Shown: positions 27,249-35,789 of the stretch, piece by piece
Position numbering within the stretch: position 1 is the first letter of the stretch
Layout of the letters: every line of letters begins with the position of its first letter
NCBI GenBank assembly: GCA_900110595.1
Contig: FOEZ01000014.1
Location: 1-64,000 of the forward strand
DNA from: Arthrobacter sp. OV608
GTDB lineage: Bacteria > Actinomycetota > Actinomycetes > Actinomycetales > Micrococcaceae
Direction of reading: 5' to 3'
DNA length: 64,000 nucleotides
Notes under the pieces: generated by a model
What the model was told of the DNA's origin: nothing
The model's database searches: none
Seen by the model: the letters and a program-made list of their open reading frames with translations, nothing else
Translations under genes and position numbers: made by a program

Positions 27249-27995
27249 ATGAAGATCGGATTGCTCGGTCTTGGCAACATCGGCAGCACCCTCGCCCGGC
27301 GGCTACCGACAGCAGGTCACCTGGTCAGGGCGGCGAACTCCCGCGGCCCCGAGACCATCGACGAAGACATCCTGTCCACGGGTACCCGTGCCGTCACAGC
27401 CGAAGAGGCGGTCCGGGACGTCGACGTCATCATCCTCTCGATCCCACTCAGCACCCTGCCGAAGATCGCCGAGCTCCTCGCGTCGGTGCCGTCAGAGACG
27501 GTGCTGATCGACACCTCGAACTACTACCCGAGCCGAGACGGCCGGATCGAGGCGATCGAGAACGGGCAACCCGAAAGCGAATGGGTGATCGAGCAGCTGA
27601 GGCGACCCGTCATCAAGGCATGGAACGCGGTAGGCGCGGCCACCTTGGAGAATCGGAATCTTCCAGCCGGGCACCCCGACCGCATCGGGCTACCCATCTC
27701 TGGAGACGATCCCGAGGCCAAGCGGGTCGCCGCGACACTGATGGACGACTCAGGGTTCGACGCCGTCGACGCCGGCTGGATCACCGACTCGTGGCGGCAA
27801 CAGCCCGGCTCACCTGTGTACTGCACGGAACTGAGCGCTGCACAGATTCCTGCGGCGTTGGAGACCGCCCAGAAGGAGCGGCTCCCGAAGCTTCGCGAGT
27901 TCGCTGCAGCGATTCTCTTGGAACGGTGGGGAAACCCGAATGTCACGACGGACCCCGGCTACGCCGTGAAGCTCAGTCGCATGATTTACATGTGA
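27249..27995 (+). CDS. NAD(P)-binding reductase, F420-dependent NADP reductase-like
   Basis: The 248-residue protein starts with a Rossmann motif GLGNIG (7-12). A KAWNAVGA-type segment near residue 123 and ISGDDPEAKRVAATLMDDSGFDAVDAG follow, as in the NADPH:F420 oxidoreductase/YdjL-like group. The ATG has AGGAG 10 bases upstream. Whether it uses F420 or another acceptor cannot be told from sequence. It probably belongs to the TetR-efflux unit and could chemically modify the same toxic compound. Confidence 0.8.
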   Translation: MKIGLLGLGNIGSTLARRLPTAGHLVRAANSRGPETIDEDILSTGTRAVTAEEAVRDVDVIILSIPLSTLPKIAELLASVPSETVLIDTSNYYPSRDGRIEAIENGQPESEWVIEQLRRPVIKAWNAVGAATLENRNLPAGHPDRIGLPISGDDPEAKRVAATLMDDSGFDAVDAGWITDSWRQQPGSPVYCTELSAAQIPAALETAQKERLPKLREFAAAILLERWGNPNVTTDPGYAVKLSRMIYM

Positions 27996-28377
27996 CGACG
28001 CGCTACGCGCGGCGCGATAGCTGGTCTCCAGTACATCGCGCCGCCCTTGCGCTTCTACCCGATAGTGATCGAACGGTCACAAATGCGCACGGAATAACAG
28101 TGATGCTTAGCGTCCGTGATCGCCGTCGAAACGCTTACCCCAGTACCTCAGCCAGAGACCTTCAACGCTGATGATGGTCAGTGCTATGAGGACTTCGTGC
28201 TCAATACCGTGGATCACCCATCGCTGCCCACTTTAAACTGGCATGCGCGGGTGTTCTTGGGACGGGAGTAGCAATCGACACTTAGGTGACATAGTCAAGC
28301 ACTTATGGCATCGTATTCATCGAGTTCTCGCATCCACTTCTACTCTCGATGTTTCCCTGCCGATAATTATGATTCTG
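27996..28377. other. Intergenic region, no gene seen
   Basis: About 380 bases of mixed and locally AT-rich sequence between the reductase gene and the HAD pseudogene. No ribosome binding site leads a credible frame. It may be a junction of the accessory segment. Confidence 0.4.
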
Positions 28378-29092
28378 TCAACCTGCCAAAGCCTGCTGAT
28401 GGCCCTTGTGCTCGGACCGCGCGTTGGGCAACCGGCGGTCGGCGGGCAGTAAGACTTCCAGGGCAGCTTCCGGTGTTGAGCTGACGGCGAATGCCGCTGA
28501 AGCTTCCGCCGCCCTGCCGTAGCCTCACGCTGCGAAAAGGGTGGGTATTTCCATGGGGTGCGGCGCCCTCTACGTCGTAGCTTCCATCGCCGACCATAAC
28601 CGGATGTGGAAGGTCGACGCCCGCACGGTCCAACCGAAGCAGCAGCTCGGCTATTACATCCACTTTGGAGGATCTTCCCTCCAGGTCAGATGCACCACAG
28701 ATGTTGACGAAGTAGCGCTCCAAGCCAAAGCGCTGCGCCATGAGGACCGCTTGGTCCTCTACTTTGGAGGTGGATACGGCCACAGGAATGCCTGCCGATT
28801 TCAGCTGATCCAGCACCTCAGGGATTCCCTCGTACAGGCTCGACAGGCCACCTCCTTCATCCGCGTAGGCCTTTCGGTAATGCTTTAGGGCTTTTTGCGC
28901 GGTTTCCTCGTGAAGGCCGGCTGGTCCTCTGAAGGATTCGATCATCGGCGGGCCTACATATCGGCGCATTTCTTCCGGGGAGGGCACCGGTGCGCCCACT
29001 GCCGCCAACGCCTTGGCAGCGCTGGCTATCACCCCTGCTGCCGAATTCAGAAGAGTTCCGTCCATGCCGAACAGAACGCAGTTGAACGCGCT
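28378..29092 (-). pseudogene. HAD hydrolase pseudogene (frameshift and stop)
   Basis: The frame begins VLFGMDGTLLNSAAG, a HAD motif I, and continues intact through STSK and VMVGDGSYDVEGAAPHG. At 28548-28550 an extra A (minus strand) shifts the frame. In the corrected frame the protein continues IPTLFAA, then a TGA at 28525-28527 where GYG-type HADs have Trp, then GYGRAAEASAAFAV to a stop at 28378. Upstream of motif I the frame continues without a usual start codon (SAFNCVLFG). Motif I and the GD motif are intact. Three defects together make this a decayed gene of the Gph/PGP-like group. Confidence 0.8.
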
Positions 29093-29207
29093 CGCTGCGG
29101 TCTGGTTCTGCTGTTGCGGAAGTATTATCAGTCTTTGGCGCCCTTAGGTCTGTGAGCCGTTTCTGGTTCATGGGTGTTGGCGGACTTTCTGGCGTTGAAG
29201 GGTGAAC

Positions 29208-29675
29208 ATGGATCGAGCAAGCCTTGACCAGATCGATCAGAGGATCCTTTCGGAGCTGATGAAGAACGCCCGTGTCAGCCATGCGGAGTTGGCCTCGAAG
29301 GTCCTGCTTTCACGGAACGCCGTGCGGCAGCGGATCGATCGGATGGAACGGCAGGGGTACATCCAGGGTTACACCATCGTTTCGGGTACGCCCGGCCAGG
29401 GTGCCGTCTCCGCATTTTTTATGATCTACCGGAAGGACCGGGTCCGCGGTTCAGACGTAATCGCTGTACTGCAGTCCATTCCGGAGGTTGTTCTTTGCGA
29501 CGTGGTAAGCGGGGATTTTGATCTGTTGGTGCGCGTCGAGGCGCGGTCGCTGGAGCGGATTCAGGATATTTGGGAGCAGATAGCTGCGCTTCCCGGGGTG
29601 ACGGACACGGTCACTGCGATGACTCTGTCCAGCTATGTCCGGCGGAGTCCTGGCGGGGCCAGGCCGGAGCTTTAG
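29208..29675 (+). CDS. Lrp/AsnC family transcriptional regulator
   Basis: About 155 residues. The helix-turn-helix domain (LDQIDQRILSELMKNARVSH, then SRNAVRQRIDRMERQGYI) is followed by an RAM ligand-binding domain ending around AMTLSSYVRR. Such proteins sense amino acids and control their metabolism. The ATG at 29208 has AAGGG upstream; a GTG two codons earlier is possible. It converges with the aldehyde and homoserine dehydrogenase genes, which are plausible targets. Confidence 0.92.
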   Translation: MDRASLDQIDQRILSELMKNARVSHAELASKVLLSRNAVRQRIDRMERQGYIQGYTIVSGTPGQGAVSAFFMIYRKDRVRGSDVIAVLQSIPEVVLCDVVSGDFDLLVRVEARSLERIQDIWEQIAALPGVTDTVTAMTLSSYVRRSPGGARPEL

Positions 29676-29757
29676 CTCCCGGACATGTCAATGTCCGGCG
29701 TCCGCCCGGCCGCGGAGCCCAGGAATGTTCTGGCTGCTTGCCGGTCCATCAGTCTCT

Positions 29758-29783
29758 GGAGGGACGGGAAGTCCCGTCCCTCC
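29758..29783. terminator. Bidirectional terminator between AsnC and aldehyde dehydrogenase genes
   Basis: GGAGGGACGGG and CCCGTCCCTCC form an 11-bp stem with a 4-base loop between two convergent genes, with A-rich sequence on the right side. Confidence 0.8.
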
Positions 29784-29792
29784 AAAACCCTG

Positions 29793-31205
29793 TTAGCGCC
29801 TGATGCAGATGACCTTTGGCTGAGTCATCTCCTCGTAGGCGAAGCGGACGCCTTCGCGGCCCATGTTGCCGTACTTGGAACCACCAAAAGGCATACCGTC
29901 AAAACGGTAGTCCGAGGAGTCGTTGATCATGACTCCTCCTGCGTCAAGACGCCTCGCGGCGTCCATGGCTGTGTCCAGCGAGTTCGTGAATATCCCCGCG
30001 TGAAGACTGAACTCGATGGCATTTGCGACCTCTACTGCTTCGTCAAAGGTGTCAAAGGACTGGAGCATGACCACCGGACCGAATACTTCTTCCTGCCAGA
30101 TCCTGCTGGCGGCCGGGACGTTCTCCAGAACCGTGGGCTGAAGCACGTTGCCCTCGTAGGTGTTACCGGCAAGGCAGGCAGCACCGCCGTGAATGGCCTC
30201 ATCCAGCTTTGCTTTGAGCTGGCTCAGGGCACGGCCGTTGATCATAGGACCAACATCGGTGTGCTCCTCACGTGGGTCGCCGGCGACCAGGCGGGCAGTT
30301 TCCTGCTGGAAACGGTGGCGGAACCTGGCATACAAGGGCTGGGCGATGAGGATGCGCTGCACTCCAACGCAGTTTTGCCCTGCAGCCCAGAAGGCACCGG
30401 AGACGCAGGATTCCACTGCGGAGTCGAGGTCAGCATCTGCCATCACGATCACCGGAGCATTTCCGCCCAGGTCCATGGAAAGCTTTTTCAGCCCTGCGGT
30501 GTGTGCGATGCTCTCGCCGGTCGAGAAGCCCCCGGTGAAGGACACCATCCTGACGTCACGGGCCTTGATAATGGCTTCAGTCACCTCCCGGCCCCCGTGG
30601 ACCACACTGAGGATGCCTTCGGGAAGGCCGGCCTTGGCAAGTGTGTCCGCAAGCAGTTGCGCGGACAAAGGAGTCAGCGCGGAAGGTTTGAGAATGACCG
30701 CGTTGCCGCCGGCGATGGCCGGGCCGATTTTGTGCACCACCAGGTTCAACGGGTCATTAAAGGGGGTGATCGCGGCTATGATCCCCAGCGGTTCACGTGA
30801 ATACCAGCCCGTCCTGTCCTCTGAGCCCTCGTAGGAATCAAAGGGGATCATTTCCCCGGCGTTACTGCGGGCTTCGGCTGCCGACAGACGAAGTGTATTA
30901 ACTGCCCGCCGGACTTCCTTGCGGGCCTGTCGGATGGTTTTGCCGCTTTCGGAGGTAATAGTCCGCGCGAACTCCTCGCACCGCTCCTCAACGTCCGCCG
31001 CAGCAGTGTCCAGGATCTTCCCGCGGGCATGGCGGGACAGCGTCCGGGCCCTTCGGGCACGTTCGCGGGCGACGTTGAGGACTTCTTCCACGGCAGACAG
31101 GGATGTGAGCGGGACTGCGCCCACAATCGTCCCGTCGTAGGGGCTTTCTACCTCGTGGAACGAAGGCAATGCCTCCTCCATGGCTTCCACGCTCGTCTTA
31201 TACAT
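29793..31205 (-). CDS. NAD(P)-dependent aldehyde dehydrogenase, unusual active site
   Basis: The 470-residue enzyme has the ALDH fold motifs: Asn150 in TPFNDP, GG-x-FSTG cofactor loop at 225-230, and catalytic Cys279 in GQNC. The general-base position in the LELGG motif carries Asp245 (MDLGGNAP) instead of Glu. It resembles the lactaldehyde, phosphonoacetaldehyde and GAPN-like branch. The ATG at 31205 overlaps the end of the homoserine dehydrogenase gene by 8 bases, so an upstream extension in the same frame is not coding. Coupling to homoserine dehydrogenase suggests the substrate may be aspartate semialdehyde or a similar aldehyde acid. Confidence 0.85.
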   Translation of the reverse strand: MYKTSVEAMEEALPSFHEVESPYDGTIVGAVPLTSLSAVEEVLNVARERARRARTLSRHARGKILDTAAADVEERCEEFARTITSESGKTIRQARKEVRRAVNTLRLSAAEARSNAGEMIPFDSYEGSEDRTGWYSREPLGIIAAITPFNDPLNLVVHKIGPAIAGGNAVILKPSALTPLSAQLLADTLAKAGLPEGILSVVHGGREVTEAIIKARDVRMVSFTGGFSTGESIAHTAGLKKLSMDLGGNAPVIVMADADLDSAVESCVSGAFWAAGQNCVGVQRILIAQPLYARFRHRFQQETARLVAGDPREEHTDVGPMINGRALSQLKAKLDEAIHGGAACLAGNTYEGNVLQPTVLENVPAASRIWQEEVFGPVVMLQSFDTFDEAVEVANAIEFSLHAGIFTNSLDTAMDAARRLDAGGVMINDSSDYRFDGMPFGGSKYGNMGREGVRFAYEEMTQPKVICIRR

Positions 31206-32253
31206 GCGCGGCCACCCGGTTCTGCTTGGCATGCATGGCAATGATGTCCGAGAGCAGTGCGTATGCCGTCTCCATCCGCCCGGCTCCAGGTCCGGAGACC
31301 GTGACCGGACCGAGGAGATCAGTGCTGAAGGATACTGCGTTGGTAGCGCCGGAGATACCTGCCAGGCCGTGATCCAAGGGCAGGGCAACCGGTCCGACGG
31401 CGGCCGTTACCGTTCCGTCAGGCTTGCGTTCGGCTGACCCCACCAGTTTCCAGCGCAGGCCTTCGCGTGCTGCCTCGCGTATATCCTCGAGTGTCAGGCT
31501 GGAAATGCCCTGCCGCTGCACGTCGGCCAGCTGGATGCGCGCTCCGAGGAGTTCATTGGCGAGAATCAGAACCTTAAGCTGTACGTCATAGCCCTCGATG
31601 TCTGCAGCCGGGTTCGCCTCTGCATAACCGAGTTGCTGTGCTTCGCTGATGGCCTCGTGGAAGGCCAGTCCGGCTTCCATTCTGCCCAGCACATAATTGC
31701 TGGTGCCATTCAGGATGCCTTCGAAGCCGTTCAGCTTCAGGCCGGCAAACATCTTTTTCGCCAGCCGGATGACCGGGGTGCCGCTCATGACAGCACCCTC
31801 GAACTCAAAGTGCACGCCGTTCCGCTCGGCGAGTTCGGTCAGCTCGGTTCCCCTCAGTGCTACCGGGCCCTTGTTGGTGGTGCACACACTCTTGCCGGAC
31901 TCCAAAGCCCACTGCACGTGGGAGACTGCCGGTTCGCCGTCGTCCGGGTTTGTGAAGGTCGCTTCGCAGATGATGTCAGCGGTGCAGCTGCGGATCACGC
32001 GCTCATTGTCCGGCTCAGCTGATCCGCCATGCTCAGCGAACGTCTCGCTGCCTGTGCCCAGTCCCAGGGCCATGGCCAGGTCTATTCCTTCGTCCTGCAC
32101 CAGCGAACCGAGGCGCAGATCCGTTATGGCCACCACCCGGAGCCCGAAGCCCAGCTGTTTTCGGAGGTCTTCTCCGCGGGTGGCGATCAACTCGGCCAAG
32201 GTCCGGTTTACGCCGCCGAATCCGATCAGGGCAATGTCGTAAGTGGTCATCAT
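31198..32253 (-). CDS. Homoserine dehydrogenase family protein, short form
   Basis: The 351-residue protein has a Rossmann motif [10 protein letters not shown] at residues 7-16. Its catalytic domain has [28 protein letters not shown] and [10 protein letters not shown], with the Lys and Glu/Asp residues expected of homoserine dehydrogenase. It lacks the C-terminal ACT domain that gives feedback control in the biosynthetic actinobacterial enzyme of about 430 residues. Placement beside an aldehyde dehydrogenase and opposite a permease points to catabolism rather than threonine synthesis. The second of two tandem ATGs (32250) has better spacing to AGGAG. Confidence 0.85.
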   Translation of the reverse strand: MMTTYDIALIGFGGVNRTLAELIATRGEDLRKQLGFGLRVVAITDLRLGSLVQDEGIDLAMALGLGTGSETFAEHGGSAEPDNERVIRSCTADIICEATFTNPDDGEPAVSHVQWALESGKSVCTTNKGPVALRGTELTELAERNGVHFEFEGAVMSGTPVIRLAKKMFAGLKLNGFEGILNGTSNYVLGRMEAGLAFHEAISEAQQLGYAEANPAADIEGYDVQLKVLILANELLGARIQLADVQRQGISSLTLEDIREAAREGLRWKLVGSAERKPDGTVTAAVGPVALPLDHGLAGISGATNAVSFSTDLLGPVTVSGPGAGRMETAYALLSDIIAMHAKQNRVAAHV

Positions 32254-32543
32254 GCTCCTTCAGTCTGTTACGTCAGTGCTCCCATCCTGTGTCCTGTTGG
32301 CGTCAGGGCAGCCATGTGCATCTGCCCGAAATCGATGTCGAAGCGACCAGAATGATGACGAAGTGACAGTCCACAGGAAAGTAACATCTGCGCAACATAG
32401 ACATGATTTTATGTTTTTGATGACTAAACGCCCCATTTGGTGTTACCTTCATCACCATCGGTGCACAGTCCTTCCCGAGCCAATCCGGTCACCAGGAGCG
32501 ATGCGCCATACATGCCCCACCCCTTTCAACACCGGAGGCACTC
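32254..32543. promoter_or_regulatory. Divergent promoter region of homoserine dehydrogenase and permease genes
   Basis: A 290-base region, AT-rich around 32395-32430. ACATGATTTTATGT (32401-32414, 4-bp arms) resembles the AT-centred sites of Lrp/AsnC regulators, and GTAACA (32381) pairs with TGTTAC (32441). These are candidate sites for the nearby AsnC protein; neither is proven. Confidence 0.4.
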
Positions 32544-33983
32544 TTGCAACCCCCAACTCCCCTTGTTCTTGACCAACAGCCCGACTCGCCGCCCGCTGCA
32601 GAGCCCGGACTTCGACGCTCCATGGGCCCGCGCCACCTGGTGATGATTGCCATGGGCGGCGTGATCGGCTCCGGGCTGTTCCTCGGCTCCGGCTACACCA
32701 TCTCCCAGGCGGGCCCGCTCGGCGCGGTGATCGCCTACCTGGTAGGTGCGTTCGTTGTGTACTTGGTGATGGCCTGCCTCGGTGAACTCGCCATCGCATA
32801 CCCGGTTTCCGGCGCCTTCCACATCTACGCCGCACGCTCCATCGGCCCCGCCGCCGGCTTCGCCACCGCCTGGCTGTACTGGCTCTGCTGGGCCGTGGCC
32901 ATCGGTTCCGAATTCACCGCCTCCGGCCTGCTTATGCAGCGCTGGTTCCCGGACGTCGACGTCTGGGTCTGGTGCCTGGTCTTCGCCGCAGTCCTCTTCG
33001 GCTTCAACGCTGTCTCTGCCAAGTTTTTCGGCGAGTCCGAGTTCTGGTTCGCCATCGTCAAGGTCGCCGCAATTATCGGGCTCATCGTCCTGGGCGGCGC
33101 CGCCCTGTTCGGGTTCCACCCGCTCAGCGGCGGGGGAGAACACCCCTTCCTCTTTGAGAACTTCGCCACCGAGGCCGGCCTGTTTCCCAACGGCTTCACC
33201 GGCGTCCTGGTCACCGCACTTGCGGTCTTTTACGCTTTCTCCGGTTCGGAACTGATCGGCGTTGCAGCAGGCGAAACCAGGGACCCCGCCACCAGTATCC
33301 CCAAGGCCATGCGAACCACCGTGATCCGCCTGCTCATCTTCTTCGTTGGCGCCATCGCCGTCATCGCAGCCACCATCCCCTACAGCGAGGTAGGCCTGGA
33401 CGAAAGCCCCTTCGTCACCGTTTTCTCCTCCATCGGCCTTCCGTTCGCCGCCGACGTCATGAACTTCGTCATCATCACCGCCCTCCTGTCAGCAGGCAAC
33501 AGCGGCCTCTTCTCCTGCGCCCGCATGCTCTACTCCCTCGCCGACGAAGGCCACGCACCCCGCGCCTTCAAAAAACTGACAGGCCGCGGCATCCCGCTGA
33601 TCGCGCTCTCGGTGAGCATGGTGGGCGGTGTCGCCTCCTTGATCAGCAGCGTGGTTGCCCCAGAGACGGTCTACCTGGTTCTGGTCTCCGTGGCAGGATT
33701 CGCCGTGGTGGGTGTCTGGATGTCCATCACCGCCTCACACTTCTTCCACCGCCGCGCTTTTGTCCGCAACGGCGGCGACGTTTCCGCCCTCGCCTACAGG
33801 GCGCCGCTGTTCCCGCTCGTGCCCATCCTGGCACTCACCCTGTGCGTAGTTTCCCTGGTTGGCATCGCATTTGATCCCACGCAGGTCGCCGCGCTTTACT
33901 TCGGCATTCCCTTCGTGGCTGCCTGCTATGGATTCTTCTACCTCAGGTACGGGCGCAAAGCCAGCCTTGAGAGAGTGTCCTGA
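32544..33983 (+). CDS. APC family amino acid permease (GABA/Asn/Ala type)
   Basis: The 479-residue protein has 12 helices. The start MGGVIGSGLFLGSG and the GELAIAYPVSGAFHIYA segment are hallmarks of the amino acid transporter (AAT) subfamily. It imports an amino acid with protons. The TTG start is supported by GGAGG five to six bases upstream. It is divergent from the homoserine and aldehyde dehydrogenase pair, so it may carry homoserine or a related amino acid. A very strong hairpin ends the transcript. Confidence 0.92.
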   Translation: MQPPTPLVLDQQPDSPPAAEPGLRRSMGPRHLVMIAMGGVIGSGLFLGSGYTISQAGPLGAVIAYLVGAFVVYLVMACLGELAIAYPVSGAFHIYAARSIGPAAGFATAWLYWLCWAVAIGSEFTASGLLMQRWFPDVDVWVWCLVFAAVLFGFNAVSAKFFGESEFWFAIVKVAAIIGLIVLGGAALFGFHPLSGGGEHPFLFENFATEAGLFPNGFTGVLVTALAVFYAFSGSELIGVAAGETRDPATSIPKAMRTTVIRLLIFFVGAIAVIAATIPYSEVGLDESPFVTVFSSIGLPFAADVMNFVIITALLSAGNSGLFSCARMLYSLADEGHAPRAFKKLTGRGIPLIALSVSMVGGVASLISSVVAPETVYLVLVSVAGFAVVGVWMSITASHFFHRRAFVRNGGDVSALAYRAPLFPLVPILALTLCVVSLVGIAFDPTQVAALYFGIPFVAACYGFFYLRYGRKASLERVS

Positions 33984-33999
33984 CCGTTAGCACCTATCG

Positions 34000-34047
34000 G
34001 GCGGTATTGGGGGCCGGCAGCTTCGGCTGCAGGCCCCCAATACCGCC
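34000..34047 (+). terminator. Strong terminator after APC permease gene
   Basis: GGCGGTATTGGGGGCC and its perfect 16-bp complement, with an inner GCAGC-TTCG-GCTGC tetraloop hairpin, 17 bases after the stop. Confidence 0.9.
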
Positions 34048-34144
34048 TGCTCTTGTCCAGGTGAGACCGCTATCCAATCCTTCCTAGCCAGCCGGGATAA
34101 TGCCTGCCCCGGGATAGGCTGGATTGGCGGAAGGAGCAATAACG

Positions 34145-34945
34145 GTGGATACCTCCCCGGAAGCATCATCGATGGCACAGGGACTTCGGATAGTGCGGCT
34201 GGTTGCCGACCGGGAGAAATCCGGCAGGCAACTTTCCGGGGTCTCGCAGCTGGCCGCCGAACTGCAAATGGAGCAGAGCAGGGTTTCCCGCCTGACACGG
34301 GAACTATGCGATCTGGGGCTGCTGGAGCGCCAGGACCGCGGCCCCTTCCGCGTCGGCCCGCGGTTTTTCAGCCTTGGTGCCTCCCTCAATACAGGCTGGG
34401 TGCGGGCGGCCGCGACCGAGTTGGAGCAGCTCGGCGCTGTGGTGGGGCATCGAGCCCGTATTTCCGTCCTTGATGGATATCGCGTCATCCTGCTGCGGGC
34501 CTCCAGCACCGACGCTGTGGCAGGCGGCTTCGTGAAGCCCGGCATGGTGACACCTGTCTGGTGCACTGGGGCAGGGCGTGCCCTGTTATGGGATTACAAG
34601 GAACGAGAAGTTCAGGCGCTGCTCAAAGACGTGAATTTCATTGGTGTTGGAGGCCCCGAGGCTGCACACTCCACAACCGAAGTGTGGGAACTGATGGTTC
34701 GCGACCGCGGCATCGGATATGTTGCCGCAGTGGAGGAATTCGAACATGGCATTGCTGAACTGGCGGTCCCCATCCGCGAGGCAGGCGGCGGCGTCGTTGC
34801 CTCGCTCAGCGTCCTTGGCGTCCGCGCCGCCGTGGCATCGAACGCTACAAATATCGCTGCGGTCCTGGCTGACGCTGCCGGACGGCTCGGTTCGGTGCCT
34901 TTAGATCAGCGCGATCCTCTGCAAATGACCGCGCTGTCGAGCTGA
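34145..34945 (+). CDS. IclR family transcriptional regulator (1)
   Basis: About 266 residues. The winged-helix region (QLSGVSQLAAELQMEQSRVSRLTREL) is followed by an IclR effector domain (PVWCTGAGRALLWDY, GYVAAVEEFEHGIAELAVPIRE). GTG at 34145 follows GAAGGAG and is preferred over an in-frame TTG at 34124. The effector domain is complete. It lies behind the APC permease gene but after a strong terminator, so it probably has its own promoter. It converges with a second IclR gene 40 bases away. Confidence 0.9.
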   Translation: MDTSPEASSMAQGLRIVRLVADREKSGRQLSGVSQLAAELQMEQSRVSRLTRELCDLGLLERQDRGPFRVGPRFFSLGASLNTGWVRAAATELEQLGAVVGHRARISVLDGYRVILLRASSTDAVAGGFVKPGMVTPVWCTGAGRALLWDYKEREVQALLKDVNFIGVGGPEAAHSTTEVWELMVRDRGIGYVAAVEEFEHGIAELAVPIREAGGGVVASLSVLGVRAAVASNATNIAAVLADAAGRLGSVPLDQRDPLQMTALSS

Positions 34946-34985
34946 CAAAGTTCGCCCCACCGCGTGACCCGTCTCTGGGCAAAGG

Positions 34986-35762
34986 CTACGCGCCAAGCTT
35001 TTCGGCAACGTAGCCCAGGGCCTCCTCCAGTTGCTTTCCCTGCACCATCAGAACTTCCGCGCAATCTTTTTGCCGGGGTTCCAGGCGCACTTTGGGGCCG
35101 ACAATTTGCAGGGCGGCCACGACGTCTGCTTTGAAGTCCCGGATAGGCACGGCAAGCGAGTAGAGGCCCGGTTCCGCCTCCTCGTCAACGATGGAGTACC
35201 CGCGCGACCGTGCCTGGTTCAACCGGGCCAGGAAGTCCTCCACACTGGTCGGCGTATTTGGTCCATGGCGGACAAACTCGACACCGGAAAAGACGGTATG
35301 CACTTCCTCGTCCGACGCTTCCCACAACAGCGCCTGGCCGGCGTCGCTGCAGTAGGCGGGGTAGGGCCTGCCCAGCCAGGACCCCACCATGTTGCTGCTC
35401 TCCGGGACACTTTCACCGATGGTGACCGTGCTGTTTCCGCTGAGCACGCCAAGGAAGCAGCCCTCGTCGGTCTGCCGGGCAAGGCTGTTGAGGGCAGCGG
35501 CACCATCGATCTCCAGGCGCCGCCCGGACAGCAATTGCGCGTCCGTGTACAGCGACCAGTCCAAGGCGAAGCCGCGCTGCGATGTGCGGCGCAGGAAGCC
35601 TTCAAGCTCGGCAGTGCGCAGGCTGCGCGACACCTGGCTCCGATCCTTACCCAGATCTGCGGCAATGTCAGCTACTGTTCCCCCGGGAAACCCCTGCGCA
35701 TGCCGCGATCCCGCTGCCAGAACGGCCATGATTCCCCGGCCCATGCTGGACATCTTTGACAT
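34986..35762 (-). CDS. IclR family transcriptional regulator (2)
   Basis: The 258-residue protein has a winged-helix start (AGSRHAQGFPGGTVADIAADLGKDRSQVSR) and an IclR effector domain (YCSDAGQALLWEASDEEV, YSIVDEEAEPGLYSLAVPIRDF). It lies 27 bases after the cyclase gene on the same strand, making a three-gene unit of YqfO-like protein, cyclase and regulator. It therefore probably controls that unit and responds to the cyclase substrate or product. Confidence 0.9.
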   Translation of the reverse strand: MSKMSSMGRGIMAVLAAGSRHAQGFPGGTVADIAADLGKDRSQVSRSLRTAELEGFLRRTSQRGFALDWSLYTDAQLLSGRRLEIDGAAALNSLARQTDEGCFLGVLSGNSTVTIGESVPESSNMVGSWLGRPYPAYCSDAGQALLWEASDEEVHTVFSGVEFVRHGPNTPTSVEDFLARLNQARSRGYSIVDEEAEPGLYSLAVPIRDFKADVVAALQIVGPKVRLEPRQKDCAEVLMVQGKQLEEALGYVAEKLGA

Positions 35763-35789
35763 ACGTCCGATTCTAGACGAGCCACTGTT

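Noticed and set aside
28243..28452. Short + strand gene near the HAD pseudogene
   Set aside because: No ribosome binding site, random composition, and it overlaps the pseudogene end.
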